Positions 22,419 to 23,828 of a DNA stretch of 23,828 nt are shown here, piece after piece. Positions within the stretch are counted from its first letter, which is position 1. Each line of letters starts with the position of its first letter. Both the position numbers and the translations under genes were made by a program. Origin of the DNA: Clostridia bacterium (GTDB lineage Bacteria; Bacillota; Clostridia; Christensenellales; Borkfalkiaceae); NCBI GenBank assembly GCA_017457345.1, contig JAFTHR010000054.1:1-23828 (forward strand), written 5' to 3'. The notes under the pieces were generated by a model. It had not been told where the DNA came from. It did no database searches and saw only the letters and a program-made list of their open reading frames with translations.

Positions 22419-23828
22419 ATGAGAACGGTTATTAATTTAAACGAAAATTGGTTGTTTACGAAAAATACGACCGACGTATCCGTTGCAGGCGGGGAGAAGA
22501 TCAATCTTCCTCACACTTGGAACGCTACCGACGGTCAAGACGGTTGCAACGACTATTTCCGCGGTTCTTGCGTGTACGCAAAAACGTTAAAGAAAGCGGA
22601 CTTGCCCGTTGCGGATTGCTACTTTTTAGAAATCCTTGGCGCGAACTCTTCCGCTGAAGTGTATTTAGACGGCGTGAAACTTGCCGAGCACCACGGCGGT
22701 TATTCCACGTGGCGGGTAGATTTAACCGAAAAAATCGGGGAAGAAAGCACGCTTGCCATTGTGGTGGATAACGCCCCGAACGATAGAGTATACCCGCAAA
22801 TGGCGGACTTCACCTTCTACGGCGGCTTGTACCGCAGCGTGAACTTAATTGCCGTAAATAAAACCCACTTCGATTTGGAATACTACGGCGGCAAAGGGCT
22901 CGTCATCACCCCTACGGTGGAAGGCGACAACGCGAAAGTAGACGTAGAAGTGTACGTAAAGAACTTAAAAGAAGGGCAAAAACTCGTTTACACTATTTAC
23001 GATAAAGAAGAAAAAGAACTCGATAAAGTGGAGACTGCGGAAACCAAAGCAAGTTTTGAAATTAAGAACGTGCATCTTTGGAACGGTCGTCCCGATCCGT
23101 ACCTTTATTGCTGCGAAGTGGAAATTGTGGAAAAAGGCAAAGTAATCGATAACGTTTGTAGCCGTTTCGGTTGCCGTACTTTTAAAATCGATCCGAACAA
23201 CGGGTTCATTTTAAACGGCAAAGAATATCCTTTGCGCGGCGTATCCCGTCACCAAGACCGTTGGGGGATCGGCAACGCGTTGTTGCCTGAACACCACGAA
23301 GAAGATATCGATTTAATTATGGAAGTGGGCGCAACCACTATCCGTTTGGCTCACTATCAACACGATCAATACTTCTATGATTTATGCGACGAGAAAGGGC
23401 TTGTTATCTGGGCGGAAATTCCTTACATTTCCAAGCATATGCCCGATGGTAGAGAGAACACCATTTCTCAAATGAAGGAATTGATCGTTCAAAACTACAA
23501 TCACCCGTCCATCGTGGTATGGGGGCTTTCGAACGAAATTTCGATCGGCGGTTCTGATGAAGATTTGCTCGATAATCACCGCGTATTGAACGATTTAGCA
23601 CACGAAATGGACAAAACTCGTTTGACCACGATCGCCGCCGTTTCTATGTGTAAAATGGACGATCCTTACCTGCGAATTCCAGACGTGGTATCCTATAACC
23701 ACTATTTTGGATGGTACGGCGGGGACACGAGTATGAACGGTCCTTGGTTCGATAAGTTCCACGCAATGCACCCGAACATTCCTATCGGTTGTTCGGAATA
23801 CGGTTGCGAGGCGCTCAACTGGCATAGC
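22419..23828 (+). CDS. Glycoside hydrolase family 2 enzyme, beta-galactosidase-like, 3' partial
   Basis: The frame is open to the right edge; 470 codons are seen. GGTAGGAG precedes the ATG at 22419. Domain order is GH2-like: an N-terminal sugar-binding jelly roll (about 1-165, with LPHTWNA and YFRGSCVY), an Ig-like domain (about 170-258), then the catalytic TIM barrel from ~260 (FILNGKEYPLRGVSRHQD). The acid/base is Glu373 in WGLSNE and the nucleophile is probably Glu460 in CSEYG. Both are in the window. GH2 covers beta-galactosidases, beta-glucuronidases and beta-mannosidases; beta-galactosidase is favoured by overall likeness but not proven. No signal peptide, so it acts in the cytoplasm on sugar brought in by the adjoining GPH symporter. 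A weak TATGAT at 22384 is the only promoter hint. Confidence 0.85.
   Translation, partial: MRTVINLNENWLFTKNTTDVSVAGGEKINLPHTWNATDGQDGCNDYFRGSCVYAKTLKKADLPVADCYFLEILGANSSAEVYLDGVKLAEHHGGYSTWRVDLTEKIGEESTLAIVVDNAPNDRVYPQMADFTFYGGLYRSVNLIAVNKTHFDLEYYGGKGLVITPTVEGDNAKVDVEVYVKNLKEGQKLVYTIYDKEEKELDKVETAETKASFEIKNVHLWNGRPDPYLYCCEVEIVEKGKVIDNVCSRFGCRTFKIDPNNGFILNGKEYPLRGVSRHQDRWGIGNALLPEHHEEDIDLIMEVGATTIRLAHYQHDQYFYDLCDEKGLVIWAEIPYISKHMPDGRENTISQMKELIVQNYNHPSIVVWGLSNEISIGGSDEDLLDNHRVLNDLAHEMDKTRLTTIAAVSMCKMDDPYLRIPDVVSYNHYFGWYGGDTSMNGPWFDKFHAMHPNIPIGCSEYGCEALNWHS

Noticed and set aside
1..23828. CRISPR array, transposase, integrase or phage genes
   Set aside because: No regularly spaced short repeats and no recombinase or phage protein signatures were found in any frame.

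Overview
The window looks like chromosome from a Gram-positive Clostridia-type bacterium (Bacillota), perhaps an uncultured gut lineage. The evidence is strong Shine-Dalgarno sites, sigma-A type promoters that nearly all have 17-bp spacers, lipoprotein signal peptides on large putative surface proteins, an NfnAB pair, a YfhO-family protein, an NCS2 purine permease, and a GPH transporter with a GH2 glycosidase. The lineage call is inference from gene content; there is no rRNA or marker gene here to settle it.

Layout. 1-5.8 kb: two large genes in one direction, the first cut by the window edge. They encode secreted or lipid-anchored proteins built from bacterial Ig-like (Big_2-type) and GLUG-like beta modules. 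5.9-7.7 kb: a lipoprotein made of four copies of a ~137-aa unit containing Listeria-Bacteroides (InlB B-type) repeats. 7.8-9.1 kb (minus): a CPA2-type cation/proton antiporter. 9.35-11.6 kb: nfnA-nfnB, the electron-bifurcating ferredoxin:NADP+ oxidoreductase, behind a consensus promoter. 11.7-14.4 kb: a YfhO-family membrane protein. 14.5-14.6 kb: a tRNA-Pro with the unusual anticodon AGG. Directly after it lies a ~1.95-kb segment bounded by direct repeats of the tRNA 3' end plus its terminator. This candidate insertion carries one AT-richer lipoprotein gene that is modularly related to the three at the left of the window. 16.6-16.9 kb: a probable stand-alone structured ncRNA on the minus strand with its own promoter and terminator, divergent from a small two-gene operon (49 aa and 112 aa, function unknown). 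17.6-19.1 kb (minus): an NCS2 purine permease. 19.3-20.5 kb (minus): an AraC-type regulator divergent from a GPH sugar/cation symporter (20.8-22.3 kb). That is followed by a GH2 beta-galactosidase-like gene that runs off the right edge.

How the parts fit. The AraC regulator, GPH symporter and GH2 enzyme form a coherent glycoside uptake and hydrolysis locus. NfnAB couples NADH, NADPH and ferredoxin pools in anaerobic metabolism. The four modular surface proteins form a paralogous set, one of which appears to have arrived or moved as cargo next to tRNA-Pro. The least explained parts are the tRNA-linked insertion, the ncRNA and the tRNA itself.
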